Assembly: GCA_964543475.1 (NCBI GenBank)
Contig: CAZIYJ010000015.1
Coordinates: 1 to 63,474 of the forward strand
Length of the DNA: 63,474 nucleotides
Source of the DNA: JAYSYM01 sp964543475
GTDB taxonomy: Bacteria; Bdellovibrionota; Bdellovibrionia; Bdellovibrionales; JAMPXM01
Direction: 5' to 3'
How positions within the stretch are numbered: position 1 is the first letter of the stretch; each line of letters begins with the position of its first letter. The notes beneath the pieces were generated by a model. The model searched no databases and was not told the origin of the DNA. It worked only from the letters and a program-made list of their open reading frames with translations. Shown piece after piece: positions 8,972-18,113 of this stretch. The translations under genes were made by a program, and so were the position numbers.

Positions 8972-10330
8972 TTACTCAGCAGCACCAAAATCCAATTTAG
9001 CAATTGTCCCCTGGCTAGAAGTTTCTAGATCGAACTTCCAACCATAAAGACGCGCGATCGTAACGGCCCAAGCAAGCCCAAGACCGCTACCCACTAAGTC
9101 TCCGTGCTCATTCGAACCAACGTTAAATGGCTCCCCTAACCTCTCTAAAACTTCTGAAGGTACACCTGCGCCTAGGTCTTTGACCCTCAACTCTCGGCCC
9201 ACAAGCTCAACAACGACGGGGCCCTGCCCCGCAGAAAACTTAAGTGCATTGGTAATTAAATTAGTCATCAATTGATCAAGGTGAACTGGTTTAGCAAAAA
9301 CCGAAATTTCGTCTTCAGTTTTAATAAGCAATCGATTGGGCTCGATGTTTTCAATTCGAGTCGCAATATGGCGTAACATCTTGCTTACTTTTATTGAGTG
9401 AAGTTCCTTCGACAAGTGCGAGCTCTCGAGCTCTGCCCAATCAAGGAATTCATTGATGGTCCCCGACATCTGTTTTACTTCGGTGCTAATTGCCTTCGCC
9501 GCAGCAGGTGCAATTTCTCCCAATTTCGAACGACTCTCGGTCACAGCTGAAATCACAGCAAGTGGCGTCTTGAGTTCATGCGCCATTTGATAAGTCCAAG
9601 AGCGAGTTAATTTATGATTTAAATTAATTCTCCGGATAAGTTTACCAACGGCCTCAATTAGCTTTCCGAATTCGTCAGATCTTGACCATAAGCCATCAGT
9701 AAACTTTAGAAACGATCGAGGCAACGGCTCAACTTCCTTTAAATTACTTAAGTCAGCTGTTGCTCTTGATAAATGCGAAATCAACATTCGCAGCGGCGAG
9801 AGAAGAAGAAGTGTTAAAAGAACTGATACGGCAAAGAGAACAGTGACAATCGCTATGATGTAATTTGCAACTTTGTAATTCAAAATTTGCCAGGTAATAA
9901 AATTACGGTCTAAGACCACAGCAACTTGCAATATAGAGCCACTATTTTCGGGCACTTCGGCATTAATCACTCGAATAAATTGCTCATCAGTTTCAACCGA
10001 AACTTTTCTTGGGCTAATTGGCGGTTTGATCTGAATTAAATTTAGATTCTCACTTTCAAAAAGAACGGCTCCTTCTTTGCTTCTGATCGCAAAGACCTTA
10101 CCGATCCTTCGACCTCTTAAGATTTTTGAGATCTCGTGTTCAAGAGTCTTAGGATTTGAAACTGCAACTCGAAACTCTTTCGAATTCAAAAGAAGCTCGG
10201 TCGTTTCTTTTAGCTGCGCATCGATCAACTTTACGCGTTGACGACTAAAAAAATAGTCGTGCACGAATGTGATGCTAACAGTCGCAATAATTAGCGACGC
10301 TAAGATGATAAAAAAGAATCTATTCCTCAA
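8972..10330 (-). CDS. Sensor histidine kinase (HAMP type)
   Basis: A 452-residue membrane kinase. One transmembrane helix lies at about 5-24, a periplasmic sensor of about 130 residues follows, and a second helix is near 155-178. After a HAMP-like linker comes HisKA with H251 in MAHELKTPLA, then an HATPase domain with NLITNALKF, DLGAGVP and GSGLGLAW. It lies downstream of and overlaps the response-regulator gene by 11 bp, so the two are a cognate pair. The signal is unknown. Confidence 0.93.
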   Translation of the reverse strand: MRNRFFFIILASLIIATVSITFVHDYFFSRQRVKLIDAQLKETTELLLNSKEFRVAVSNPKTLEHEISKILRGRRIGKVFAIRSKEGAVLFESENLNLIQIKPPISPRKVSVETDEQFIRVINAEVPENSGSILQVAVVLDRNFITWQILNYKVANYIIAIVTVLFAVSVLLTLLLLSPLRMLISHLSRATADLSNLKEVEPLPRSFLKFTDGLWSRSDEFGKLIEAVGKLIRRINLNHKLTRSWTYQMAHELKTPLAVISAVTESRSKLGEIAPAAAKAISTEVKQMSGTINEFLDWAELESSHLSKELHSIKVSKMLRHIATRIENIEPNRLLIKTEDEISVFAKPVHLDQLMTNLITNALKFSAGQGPVVVELVGRELRVKDLGAGVPSEVLERLGEPFNVGSNEHGDLVGSGLGLAWAVTIARLYGWKFDLETSSQGTIAKLDFGAAE

Positions 10331-10994
10331 TCCAGTATCCTACGTTACGTGAATTGCGAATTTGTGCAGTTGAGTTTGCATCTTCTAGTCTTCGTCTAAG
10401 CTTAGTTACTGTTGTCTCAAGGGCATTACTTTCAACCTCAGAACTTAGCTCCCAAACTTTTTCGTAAAGATAATTCTTGCTGAATACTTTTCCGGGCTCC
10501 TGCATGAACGTTCTGATTAGAAGAAATTCTTTAGTGGCGAGCTGAATCTCGCTTTCGCCTACCAAAAGCTTTCTCTGCTCAAGATGAAGCTGAAGGTTTG
10601 CAAAACGAAACACAGCTGAATTTCTTCTCAACAATGCTCGCACGCGCGCGATGAGCTCTTCACCATCGAAGGGTTTGGCGATGTAGTCATCAGCGCCTAA
10701 ATCTAAAATCGCAGCTTTCTCGCTCGGAGTGTTAATGGCCGAGACCACCATTACTCGAGCCCCGCAAAACTTTTGCTTAACCGCCGGAATTTTTTGGCCA
10801 ACATCTTTAGCGTGTAGCAATCGATCTAAGATCACTAAATCAAACGACGCCGAGTCTGTCTCAATCAAAGCTTCAAGCTCTGCTGCCGTTGAGCAAGTCG
10901 CAGTTACGAAACCTTCTGTTTGAAGTAGTTTTACTAAATGCTCTCGAAGAATTAATTCATCTTCGACAATCAAAACTTTGTTCTGTGAATCCAC
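10320..10994 (-). CDS. OmpR-family response regulator
   Basis: A 224-residue two-component regulator with a receiver domain (acidic EDE near 10, phospho-acceptor D57 in VILDRLL, lysine in IAKPFDG) and a winged-helix output domain. I place the start at GTG 10992-10994. An AGGAG lies 10 bases upstream and the protein then begins directly with the receiver (VDSQNKVLIVEDE). A longer frame reaching an ATG at 11120 adds 42 residues without homology. It is co-transcribed with the kinase gene that follows. Confidence 0.92.
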   Translation of the reverse strand: MDSQNKVLIVEDELILREHLVKLLQTEGFVTATCSTAAELEALIETDSASFDLVILDRLLHAKDVGQKIPAVKQKFCGARVMVVSAINTPSEKAAILDLGADDYIAKPFDGEELIARVRALLRRNSAVFRFANLQLHLEQRKLLVGESEIQLATKEFLLIRTFMQEPGKVFSKNYLYEKVWELSSEVESNALETTVTKLRRRLEDANSTAQIRNSRNVGYWIEE

Positions 10995-11292
10995 TGCAAA
11001 TTTTCTCCTGATAGATACAGTATCAAAAAATAAATAAAAAGTTATTCTTAGCGACGACACAACTCTAATTTTTTGGCTATTTTCAGCATCTGCAAAGTTC
11101 CAATCGAGAGCCATAAACATACGAAATAACTAATACATTTTGATTTCGAGGATGCATTTCAAGAGTCTTGGTCGAAGTTGCGAGCGCTCTAGTCATGACT
11201 CATGCTGACCGAAGTTCTCCTAAGCAGTTGGTTCACGCGAGGGAGTCTGCGTGTTGTGTCACAGGCTCTCTCGCTTATTAATCGGAGGAAGA

Positions 11293-11694
11293 ATGAAGAA
11301 AAGTCTAATTCTCGCAACGGTACTATTTCTTGCAGCTGCATGCGCAAGCAAATCAAAACCTGAAACCAAAGCAGAAGCAAAACCTGTCGAAGTAAAAAAA
11401 GAAGCGCAAGTGACAATGTCTGAAGAATATAAGCGCTCGTTAAAAAATGTGTCGCTAAGTTGCTCTCGATCAAATGATGTCAGAAAAGTTGAGATCGAAG
11501 CTCAAACTCCAAAAGGTTGTGATTTGTATTATTCGGTGAGTGGAAACAGAAACAAAGTTGCTTGGTCAACAAACGGAGAGTCGCACTGCTCTGACGTAAA
11601 ACAACGTATCCAAACAAACCTCGAGCAAGCCGGCTTTAAGTGCGAGATACCGACGAGAGCGTCGGCTTCTGACGCCGTTAGCGGTAAAAAGTAG
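11293..11694 (+). CDS. Small lipoprotein of unknown function
   Basis: A 133-residue protein with a lipoprotein signal (MKKSLILATVLFLAAAC). A Lys/Glu/Ala/Pro-rich linker and a small C-terminal region with four cysteines follow. The start is set by the strong GGAGGAAGA immediately before ATG 11293; the frame is open upstream to 11251 but has no such site. A hairpin follows the stop. I do not recognise the family. Confidence 0.8.
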   Translation: MKKSLILATVLFLAAACASKSKPETKAEAKPVEVKKEAQVTMSEEYKRSLKNVSLSCSRSNDVRKVEIEAQTPKGCDLYYSVSGNRNKVAWSTNGESHCSDVKQRIQTNLEQAGFKCEIPTRASASDAVSGKK

Positions 11695-11709
11695 CCTAGA
11701 AATCTTACC

Positions 11710-11737
11710 AGAGCCCTTATATTTGCCTAAGGGCTCT
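11710..11737 (+). terminator. Hairpin after the lipoprotein gene
   Basis: A 10-bp perfect inverted repeat (AGAGCCCTTA / TAAGGGCTCT) with an 8-base loop, starting 15 bp after the lipoprotein stop codon. No long T-run follows, so termination may be weak. Confidence 0.6.
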
Positions 11738-11771
11738 TGACGACGACCGTTGTTTTGCCGCAAATAAAGCC

Positions 11772-12734
11772 ATGCAAAAAACTTTGATCTTGGCTTTCTA
11801 TAAGTTTCACCCGATCTCATCAGAAATTCTCGAAGCAAAGCAAATCGAGCTTGAAAAGCGCGGCGAAGAACTTGGTATTAAGGGTCTTGCGATTATCGGT
11901 GTCGAGGGCCTCAATGCAACCCTTTGCGGTGAACCAGAAGTTTTAAAATCTTTCGTCAATGAAGCTGCCTTGTCACTTGGCCTCCCGCTTGATTTTAGTC
12001 CGAAAGAGAGCTGGGCCGACATGCCGCCATTCCGGCGCATGAAAGTAAAAGTCAGAGAAGAGATCGTCACTTTAGGGAAGCCAGAAGTTCAACCACTTCC
12101 ACCCGGCTCAGAATTTCATTTGTCGCCAGACGCTTGGGACCAAGCCATGGCAGAAGAAGATGTTCTCTTAATCGATACACGTAATTGGTATGAAACGAAG
12201 ATCGGAAAATTCAAAGGTGCCCTTGATCCAAATATCGAGGAGTTTATTGAGTTTTCTGATTACTTAAAAAAAGCTGATATCCCAAAAGACAAAAAAGTTT
12301 TGATCTACTGCACTGGCGGAATTCGCTGCGAAAAAGCGATTGTTGAAATGCATCAGCAAGGATTTAACAACGTTTATCAACTCGATGGCGGAATTCTTAA
12401 TTACTTAGAACAGCGTCCTAATAAAAATTTTGAAGGCGAGTGTTTTGTATTCGATCACCGAGTAGCGGTCGATCAAACGCTTAATCCTTCGCAAACTTAT
12501 AAGCTCTGCCCTCATTGCGGTCAGCCGGGCGCCACGCAACTTCAGTGTCGTAAATGCGAATGCGATGCAACAGTCTGCGAGGATTGCGTGAAAGCAGAAC
12601 AGCTTCAAACATGCTCTAAGAATTGTGCTCACCACTATCAAAGAGATCGTGAGACTAAGGGTAAACAGCAAGCTCAAGGTTATAGATTTGATGTCGCAAA
12701 AGAAAAGTCTGCGACTAATTCACGTAGCGAATAA
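11772..12734 (+). CDS. trhO: tRNA uridine(34) hydroxylase TrhO (rhodanese family)
   Basis: A 320-residue YceA/TrhO protein, which makes 5-hydroxyuridine at position 34 of tRNAs. An N-terminal acylphosphatase-like domain (VEGLNAT, residues 44-50) precedes a rhodanese domain with active loop CTGGIRCEK, whose catalytic cysteine is C180. The C-terminus carries cysteine pairs (CPHCG, CRKCEC, CEDC) expected of the zinc-binding tail. Family length and motif order match well. The end overlaps the convergent glycine-rich gene by 20 bp. Confidence 0.93.
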   Translation: MQKTLILAFYKFHPISSEILEAKQIELEKRGEELGIKGLAIIGVEGLNATLCGEPEVLKSFVNEAALSLGLPLDFSPKESWADMPPFRRMKVKVREEIVTLGKPEVQPLPPGSEFHLSPDAWDQAMAEEDVLLIDTRNWYETKIGKFKGALDPNIEEFIEFSDYLKKADIPKDKKVLIYCTGGIRCEKAIVEMHQQGFNNVYQLDGGILNYLEQRPNKNFEGECFVFDHRVAVDQTLNPSQTYKLCPHCGQPGATQLQCRKCECDATVCEDCVKAEQLQTCSKNCAHHYQRDRETKGKQQAQGYRFDVAKEKSATNSRSE

Positions 12735-13866
12735 TTACGATTCCTGATCCGCCGTCGCCGCCATTTGCGGTTGTGCATGCACCGCCGCCGCCCGAACCAG
12801 TATTAGCAACGCCGTTGCCTCCAGCTTGGTTTGCGCCACTACAGCCGTTTCCGCCGATACCGCTTCCACCTGTTCCACCACCGCCAGCAAGTCTTCCGCC
12901 TGCTCCACCACCAGCGTAGGTCACCGCAGCGCCCGAGATACTACTTGAAGTTCCTGCTCCACCTGCGCCACCCACGGCGGTCGTTCCATTTGCACCAGCA
13001 CCTCCGGCTCCACCACCGCCGCCACCACCATAAATATTTGTGGTGCCGCCCGCCGCACCGAATGCACCGTTGTTGCCTTGTCCTGCAGTTCCGAGTCCGC
13101 GAATTGCTCCTTCGTTTCGTCCCGATCCGCCGCCTGATCCACCGTCAGCACCTTTTCCAGCGCCGCCGTTACCGCCACCACCTCCGCCGACTGCGGTGAA
13201 AGTCCAAAACACTGAGCTCACGCCACTTCGAAGTGTTCCGACTTCAAGACCGCTATCACCAATTCCTGCAGCACCACTTCCACCTGCGCCCACGGTGATT
13301 GTATAAGTTCCGGGTGGAACCGAAATACTTCCTGTGAGAAAGCCTCCTGCACCGCCGCCACCACCTGAACGCACTGATAGATTCGATTTTCCTCCGCCAC
13401 CACCACCGCCAATCACTAAATATTCCATTGTGCGTTCTTGGTTAACGGTAAATGTTCCTGACGAAGTAAACGTGTGAATGATCCACGAGCCAGAAGTGGT
13501 TCTTGTTCCGCCAGTGCCAGCGTAAAACATGTCGTACCAGTCAGTGCCGTCGCAAAACTGCATTTTGTTTGAAGTGTATCTCTTGGTACCTGCGTCTGTT
13601 CCAAGGCAAGTAGTGGCGATAGGGCCTTTCATAGAATACCAATTCACTCCGTCGCAGAATCGATAAGTAGCGCCTGAGTAATCGAGCATTCCGGCAGAAA
13701 CTCCGCCGCAACCGCCAAGACTTGCGCCTTTCATATCAATGTAATTGGTACCGTCGCAGAACAGCGCTGTGCTACTTGTATAGTTTACGAGCCCGCCTTC
13801 AGAACATGATTGTCCGTGAGCAAACTGAGCGATCGAGATTAGAGCTAAAACGATAAACGTCCGCAT
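12715..13866 (-). CDS. Secreted glycine-rich repeat protein
   Basis: A 383-residue exported protein. A signal peptide (about 19 residues, ending AHG) precedes three copies of a 35-40-residue unit with an FCDGxxWYxM core (near 36, 72 and 108). A short linker with the GTFTV motif and a glycine-rich domain from about 150 to the end follow, with many GGGG runs and a final GIVIIRYV strand. This matches the glycine-rich domain found on surface and fibre-like proteins. It may be a surface adhesin; the function is unknown. Confidence 0.85.
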   Translation of the reverse strand: MRTFIVLALISIAQFAHGQSCSEGGLVNYTSSTALFCDGTNYIDMKGASLGGCGGVSAGMLDYSGATYRFCDGVNWYSMKGPIATTCLGTDAGTKRYTSNKMQFCDGTDWYDMFYAGTGGTRTTSGSWIIHTFTSSGTFTVNQERTMEYLVIGGGGGGGKSNLSVRSGGGGGAGGFLTGSISVPPGTYTITVGAGGSGAAGIGDSGLEVGTLRSGVSSVFWTFTAVGGGGGGNGGAGKGADGGSGGGSGRNEGAIRGLGTAGQGNNGAFGAAGGTTNIYGGGGGGGAGGAGANGTTAVGGAGGAGTSSSISGAAVTYAGGGAGGRLAGGGGTGGSGIGGNGCSGANQAGGNGVANTGSGGGGACTTANGGDGGSGIVIIRYVN

Positions 13867-14106
13867 AACTCCTCGCTGTTATTCTATCATTCATTTCCAC
13901 GACATTAAATTTGAAGTCTCGAGAGCAAATAGGCTTCTTCAAAAGTTTAAGAAGTGGATCAAAGAGAGACGATTTTCTCACGACCTAGGTACTGCATAAA
14001 ATTACGACGTACCTCTAGAATATGCGGCAGGACTCTTAACCACAACCTGACTGCGATATTCTAAAAGCCTATCTAGGATGGATAGAAAGAAACAAGGACG
14101 TTTCAT

Positions 14107-15387
14107 ATGGATCGAAGAGACTTTCTCTTGGGCCTTGGCACAATTACAGTTGCCTCTGCCCTACCGCTAAAGGCGCAAGCTAAGCCTGCACTCAAAGGCT
14201 TAAGCATTTTGCAAGGCTACACTAACGAAACAACTACGCAGCTGACTGTCGACGTCGATAAAGACGCAAAAGTTTCGTACGCACTCACCGACGTGCAAAC
14301 GAAAAAAGTAATTTCTCCCGATTACGTCAAGCCGGTTACTTTCAAAGGTAAAGACGTTCGCGTTGATAAACTAAAATTCTCAGGGCTTGAGCTTGGTCAC
14401 AAGTATTCTTTCACCGTGAAAGACAACAAGAACAAGCTTCTTGATGAGCGCTATCTTACCCCTTGCGATCTTTCTAAAACTAACGCCCGCATTGCGCTCA
14501 TGTCATGTATGAACATTATGTTCGGCGACAAAGATAAAATTTGGCCGCAAGCCGAAGCCGCCGATGTTGATTACATCTTCATTTTGGGTGATGCAGTTTA
14601 TGCTGACTTAATTTTCATGCACGGCCCCGGCTACTACTGGAATCAGTTCGTTGAAACTCGCGAAGAAGTTCCGCTTTATCGCTGGAAAAATTTAAAACCG
14701 GTCTTAGCCGTTTGGGATGATCACGACTTCGGTAAGAACGATGGCAATGGAAATTATAAATATAAAAATCAGGCTTTCCACACTTACAAAGCGTTCTTTG
14801 CACAGGAGCCTGATAACAAAAATCTTTATGACGGTTACGCCAACTCGTTCTTCTTTAGCGCCTTCAATCAGAACTTTGTGTTCTTTGATAATCGCTACTA
14901 TCGCGATCTTATAAATGCTGATGGCTCAAAATCTTTCTTAGGCAAACCTCAGATCGATTGGATGATGGGCGCACTTAAGAATCGCAACAAGCCAACGATG
15001 ATCATGGAAGGCTCCCCCTTCTACTCAGGCGTTGAAAAAGGCGGCTCGTATCAGGTGAACAACCAACCTGAGCTTGATTACTTAATGGGTAAGTTGAAAT
15101 CGTTGAACGTTCCGATTATTTTCGCTGCCGGAGATTTACACTTAAGCGAAATCGCCACCGTTCCAAAGCAGATCCTTGGCTACGATACTTTCGAGATCGT
15201 CTCTAGTTGCATGCACTCAACCAAAAAGAAGAAATTCTACAGCCACCCTCACACTCAGTTGTTCGGTCACCTCAACGAGAACTTCATCGTGATCCAACAA
15301 ACTGGTTTAGCGGGCGATGCCGCATGGAAAACCACCTGTATTGGCGAAGAGGCTGTCGCCTTCGAAACGGTTTTAAAGGTCGGCTAA
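14107..15387 (+). CDS. PhoD-like metallophosphatase, Tat-exported
   Basis: A 426-residue protein with a twin-arginine signal (DRRDFLLGL, then an AQA cleavage region). A fibronectin-like N-terminal domain of about 90 residues precedes a PhoD-type metallophosphoesterase domain. Metal-site motifs are ILGDAVYAD near 158, VWDDHDFGKND near 202 and AAGDLHLSE near 340. PhoD enzymes are periplasmic alkaline phosphatases or phosphodiesterases. A strong terminator follows. Confidence 0.9.
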   Translation: MDRRDFLLGLGTITVASALPLKAQAKPALKGLSILQGYTNETTTQLTVDVDKDAKVSYALTDVQTKKVISPDYVKPVTFKGKDVRVDKLKFSGLELGHKYSFTVKDNKNKLLDERYLTPCDLSKTNARIALMSCMNIMFGDKDKIWPQAEAADVDYIFILGDAVYADLIFMHGPGYYWNQFVETREEVPLYRWKNLKPVLAVWDDHDFGKNDGNGNYKYKNQAFHTYKAFFAQEPDNKNLYDGYANSFFFSAFNQNFVFFDNRYYRDLINADGSKSFLGKPQIDWMMGALKNRNKPTMIMEGSPFYSGVEKGGSYQVNNQPELDYLMGKLKSLNVPIIFAAGDLHLSEIATVPKQILGYDTFEIVSSCMHSTKKKKFYSHPHTQLFGHLNENFIVIQQTGLAGDAAWKTTCIGEEAVAFETVLKVG

Positions 15388-15412
15388 GATCGACTCTGTA
15401 GCCCTGAAACGC

Positions 15413-15441
15413 AAAAAGCTCACCTAGGTGAGCTTTTTTTT
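15413..15441. terminator. Rho-independent terminator after the PhoD-like gene
   Basis: A perfect 13-bp inverted repeat (AAAAAGCTCACCT / AGGTGAGCTTTTT) with a T-run on the plus strand and an A-run on the other side, so it can act in both directions. It could also terminate the initiator-tRNA transcript arriving on the minus strand. A diverged copy lies at 26521-26552. Confidence 0.85.
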
Positions 15442-15447
15442 CGTTAA

Positions 15448-15496
15448 AAAATGGTTGCGGGGGCTGGATTTGAACCAACGACCTTCGGGTTATGAG
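15448..15496 (-). other. attR: displaced 3' half of the initiator tRNA gene
   Basis: A 49-bp perfect direct repeat of 20119-20167, the 3' half (from the anticodon CAT) of the initiator tRNA plus three to four bases. The 5' half is missing here. This is the expected product when a tyrosine integrase inserts in a tRNA gene and pushes the original 3' half to the far end. Confidence 0.9.
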
Positions 15497-15645
15497 TAGG
15501 AGAACGGCAGTTTTCTAAGCTCGCGTGATCACGCGAATTCTTTTATTAATCAGATATTTAGCGCAAAAACTTAGTAAGGCACATGAAGGCTGATTTTGGC
15601 ACTTTTTGAGGGGTCGTCGACTATTGGTGACCTATTGGCTGACCT

Positions 15646-16121
15646 TCTTACTAGTCCCTCATCCATCTCTGAAGTCATCCCATGTATGCGATTAGTCAGG
15701 GACAAAACCGACTTCATAACTGCTGAGAATTCCTCCTGATCTTTCGCGCTGGCCTTTTGCGGACGCCGCTGACCACCCACCCCCAACGAAGAAGGGTTGG
15801 GTGGTCAGCGGCTGCAATAGGCGACGCATGGATTACAAAGGGAACAGTGTGGAAGAAGGTATAAAAACAAAAATACTTACTCTCAGAGGATGGCTGGAAG
15901 AACGATAAAAACGAAGGCAAGAGGGGAAAGTCTGGGAGAAAAGCGTAGACTGTTCTGAGCTGGAACTCTGAACAGAATTGGTCAGAACGTGGTCGTTAGG
16001 CATTTAGTTTGCGGCCAACGTCAACGGAGATGGGCCGTTTCTGGGCCCGTTAGATTATTGAAAGTTGAAGGCTCCTTGACTTGGCCCCGAGAAAATCATC
16101 AGAAGAGCAGAAAGCAAGCTT
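15646..16121. other. Element interior without a supported gene; strong hairpin
   Basis: No ORF here has a convincing start or recognisable product. The one clear structure is a perfect 15-bp inverted repeat, 15765-15779 with 15798-15812 (GCCGCTGACCACCCA), continued by three C/G pairs on the loop side. It could be a terminator without T-run, a structured RNA or a protein-binding site. Confidence 0.6.
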
Positions 16122-16991
16122 TCAAATTGAATGGAAAATATCGTTGTGTTCCCTTTGGTCCGCAGAGCCAAATCTAAACTCACCAGACGGAGCAGGATCC
16201 AAGTGTTTTCTTATGTCTTCTGGAGTTCCTGGATAGTGACCAAGAGAGTCGCTGAATATTACCAGCTTTAAGCTGCCCAGGGGTGATAAAAGTCCTTGCG
16301 GAAATAATCGCTGCGGGTCTTTCGAACCACCAGCTACTACCTTAACTTGTGATAGCTCAAGATGAACAAGTCCCTTTAAATCTTTAAAGGAATCGACGGG
16401 CAAAGACTCGTTGATATCATAAAGCGCTAAAGCCTTTAAGTTTTGAAGACCATCAAATGCACCCGGCTGAATATTACTAATGTAAGAATTAACAATCGCA
16501 ATGGTCTTTAAATTTTTTGCACCTGCAAATGCTCCTTGCTGAATTTCCGCGATATTAACTCTTCGCGAATTGAATTGCTTAATAGTCGACTGGCTAAAAG
16601 CGCCCGTTTCAATCTTTAATGTCGCTCCATATACAACAACATTCAGACGATCTAAATTTTTAAATCTTTTGAAGGCCTTCGATTTAAATACAATTTCGCC
16701 CGACTTTTTTTCGCCATTTCTAAATCTGATACATTCTAAATTTGCGCTGAATTTCGAAAGGAATTTTGAGTTAACTTCAAAAGCATTTGAAGAAAAATTT
16801 AGTGTAATCTCCTTACAGTCATCGATATATTTGTTTCCGGCTTCAGCTACGTCGCGTGCAGGTTCAAAGTTTGACGTTAACCAGTGACTTTGCTTTGATC
16901 CTGCAACACTTTGTGCCGATTTTTGGCTAACAATTCCAGTTGCACAGCCCGTAAAAAAAACAAATGGAATATACAAAAGATTTTTAAACAA
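16122..16991 (-). CDS. Leucine-rich-repeat lipoprotein
   Basis: A 289-residue protein with a lipoprotein signal (lipobox FFTGC at about 12-16). I place the start at TTG 16991 because AAAGGAG lies 6 bases upstream and the signal peptide then begins cleanly. A longer frame begins at ATG 17024. From about 55 to 260 there are leucine-rich-like repeats of 23-25 residues with an IxxGAFxGxxNLKxL core, similar to BspA-like LRRs. It probably sits on the cell surface or in the periplasm and binds another protein. It is cargo of the tRNA element. Confidence 0.75.
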   Translation of the reverse strand: MFKNLLYIPFVFFTGCATGIVSQKSAQSVAGSKQSHWLTSNFEPARDVAEAGNKYIDDCKEITLNFSSNAFEVNSKFLSKFSANLECIRFRNGEKKSGEIVFKSKAFKRFKNLDRLNVVVYGATLKIETGAFSQSTIKQFNSRRVNIAEIQQGAFAGAKNLKTIAIVNSYISNIQPGAFDGLQNLKALALYDINESLPVDSFKDLKGLVHLELSQVKVVAGGSKDPQRLFPQGLLSPLGSLKLVIFSDSLGHYPGTPEDIRKHLDPAPSGEFRFGSADQREHNDIFHSI

Positions 16992-17490
16992 CTTGGACTC
17001 CTTTGTGAGTACTAATTCAGACATTACTTAAGTTTAATAAGGATACTTAGTTATTGCTAGGTTTTGAATGAATCTGGACCTATGGCCGTTCAGTTAAACC
17101 AAGAGCTAAACCTTCTTATTGGTCGAAAATCAGAATCTCAACGGAAAGCGATCAAAAGGGCCGTGGCGTTCGCGTGATGAAAATTCATGATCGGTCCCCG
17201 CGTTAAATTGCGCAGGGACTTTTGAGAAAAGATGATCGGACTTAGTTCAGAATCAAGTGTCATCCGACCGCTGGTTTTAACAATTCGATATCTAACTCAG
17301 CGTAAATATAAACGCTTTCGGAAAATTTTCTTGTCGAGAACTTCTGTTGAGTCTCTGCGCCATCGCTTTCCTTCAGCGTCTTTTGATCCAGTGAAGATTC
17401 AGCGTCGATTAGCTATCTGAAGCGCCAATCTTCGACCATTCGCTGTCGATCATGAAAACGTGCCTTCGTGATTTTGGCGCTTCACACAGC
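16992..17490. other. Intergenic stretch with two hairpins
   Basis: No supported gene. A terminator-like hairpin (GTCCCCGCG ... CGCAGGGAC, then TTTT) lies at about 17195-17224. A perfect 11-bp inverted repeat, TGAAGCGCCAA at 17418-17428 with its complement at 17474-17484, lies just past the end of the TIGR02147-type fragment. A 62-codon frame at 17232-17420 has no ribosome-binding site and no recognisable features. Confidence 0.5.
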
Positions 17491-17733
17491 TTAGATTTTG
17501 AACAGATCCATATTCAAGCACATCAGCTCCTCTGAAGGAGACGGCTCAATGATCCGATCCACTTCATTGATTGCTGCTATTAATACTTCGCGAATTTTTT
17601 CTGCATCGTGTTTTGATAAAGTCATCGGTGCCGAATAATGTAAGGCAGTCTTATCAGACTCAGTAATTTTGTTTACCGCTTGTTGTCGCCAGTTTGAATG
17701 ATTAGCTTTAATCCACGGAGATGATGATTCCAA
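17491..17733 (-). pseudogene. C-terminal fragment of a TIGR02147-family protein
   Basis: Eighty codons that match the C-terminal region of the TIGR02147 family. The pattern is a short beta segment (LHYSAPMTLSK), a long helix (DAEKIREVLIAAINEVD) and a closing SPSEELMCLNMDLFKI. Full members are about 270 residues with an N-terminal HTH-like region, which is absent. The frame stops making sense at 17733, where an opposite-strand ORF begins, so this is a truncated remnant. Confidence 0.65.
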
Positions 17734-18113
17734 GTGTGCAAATAATCAATGGCCAAGAAGCAACTCGTATTGCCAACTCTGAATTTTCAAAATTTGAAAG
17801 CTGGTTTTATAGTGAAGGCAAAATGATTCCAGTAACTTCTGGGACGTGTACGCAGCGGCTTCAGAACGGACAGGTCTTAACTTTTTCGTTTAATCAACAG
17901 CAACTTTCGTTGAACGGAGCGGATCTCGGTGTATTAAGCGAACAAGTGAAAGATCCAAACAACTTATCAAATAATTACGCTTTTGGTGGGTCGGTATATG
18001 CTGCGGAAGTTGGCTTACTTAGCCCTAGAGGCGATCGTCTTTCGACTGTTACAACGCAGAGACGCGATGGCAGCGTCGTTGAATTGTGCCGACAGCTTCA
18101 GCGAGCTCGCTAA
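17721..18113 (+). CDS. Hypothetical protein, possibly a gene fragment
   Basis: A 130-residue frame starting at ATG 17721 or 17724, with a GGAG that is too close to be ideal. The composition is polar, with two cysteines that could pair, and it reads like part of an exported protein lacking its signal peptide. It overlaps the TIGR02147-type fragment by 13 bp, which suggests a deletion junction. No family recognised; it may not be expressed. Confidence 0.35.
   Translation: MMIPSVQIINGQEATRIANSEFSKFESWFYSEGKMIPVTSGTCTQRLQNGQVLTFSFNQQQLSLNGADLGVLSEQVKDPNNLSNNYAFGGSVYAAEVGLLSPRGDRLSTVTTQRRDGSVVELCRQLQRAR

Larger units (their letters stand above)
15397..15645. repeat. Left arm of a ~250-bp imperfect inverted repeat
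   Basis: Read as reverse complement, this stretch aligns by eye over nearly its whole length with 26318-26563. Uninterrupted identical blocks include 33 bp (15473-15505 versus 26458-26490) and 25 bp (15566-15590 versus 26373-26397). It contains the terminator, a tRNA 3' half and an element end. Confidence 0.85.

Noticed and set aside
12831..13306. Long plus-strand frames rich in Arg/His or Pro opposite the glycine-rich gene
   Set aside because: They are complements of GGN-rich codons; there is no ribosome-binding site and the composition is purely a by-product of the real gene.
15448..15496. A second complete tRNA gene
   Set aside because: Only the 3' half from the anticodon onward is present; upstream sequence cannot form acceptor, D or 5' anticodon arms.
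17232..17420. 62-codon frame inside the element
   Set aside because: No ribosome-binding site, very basic composition and no recognisable domain; it sits between two hairpins.
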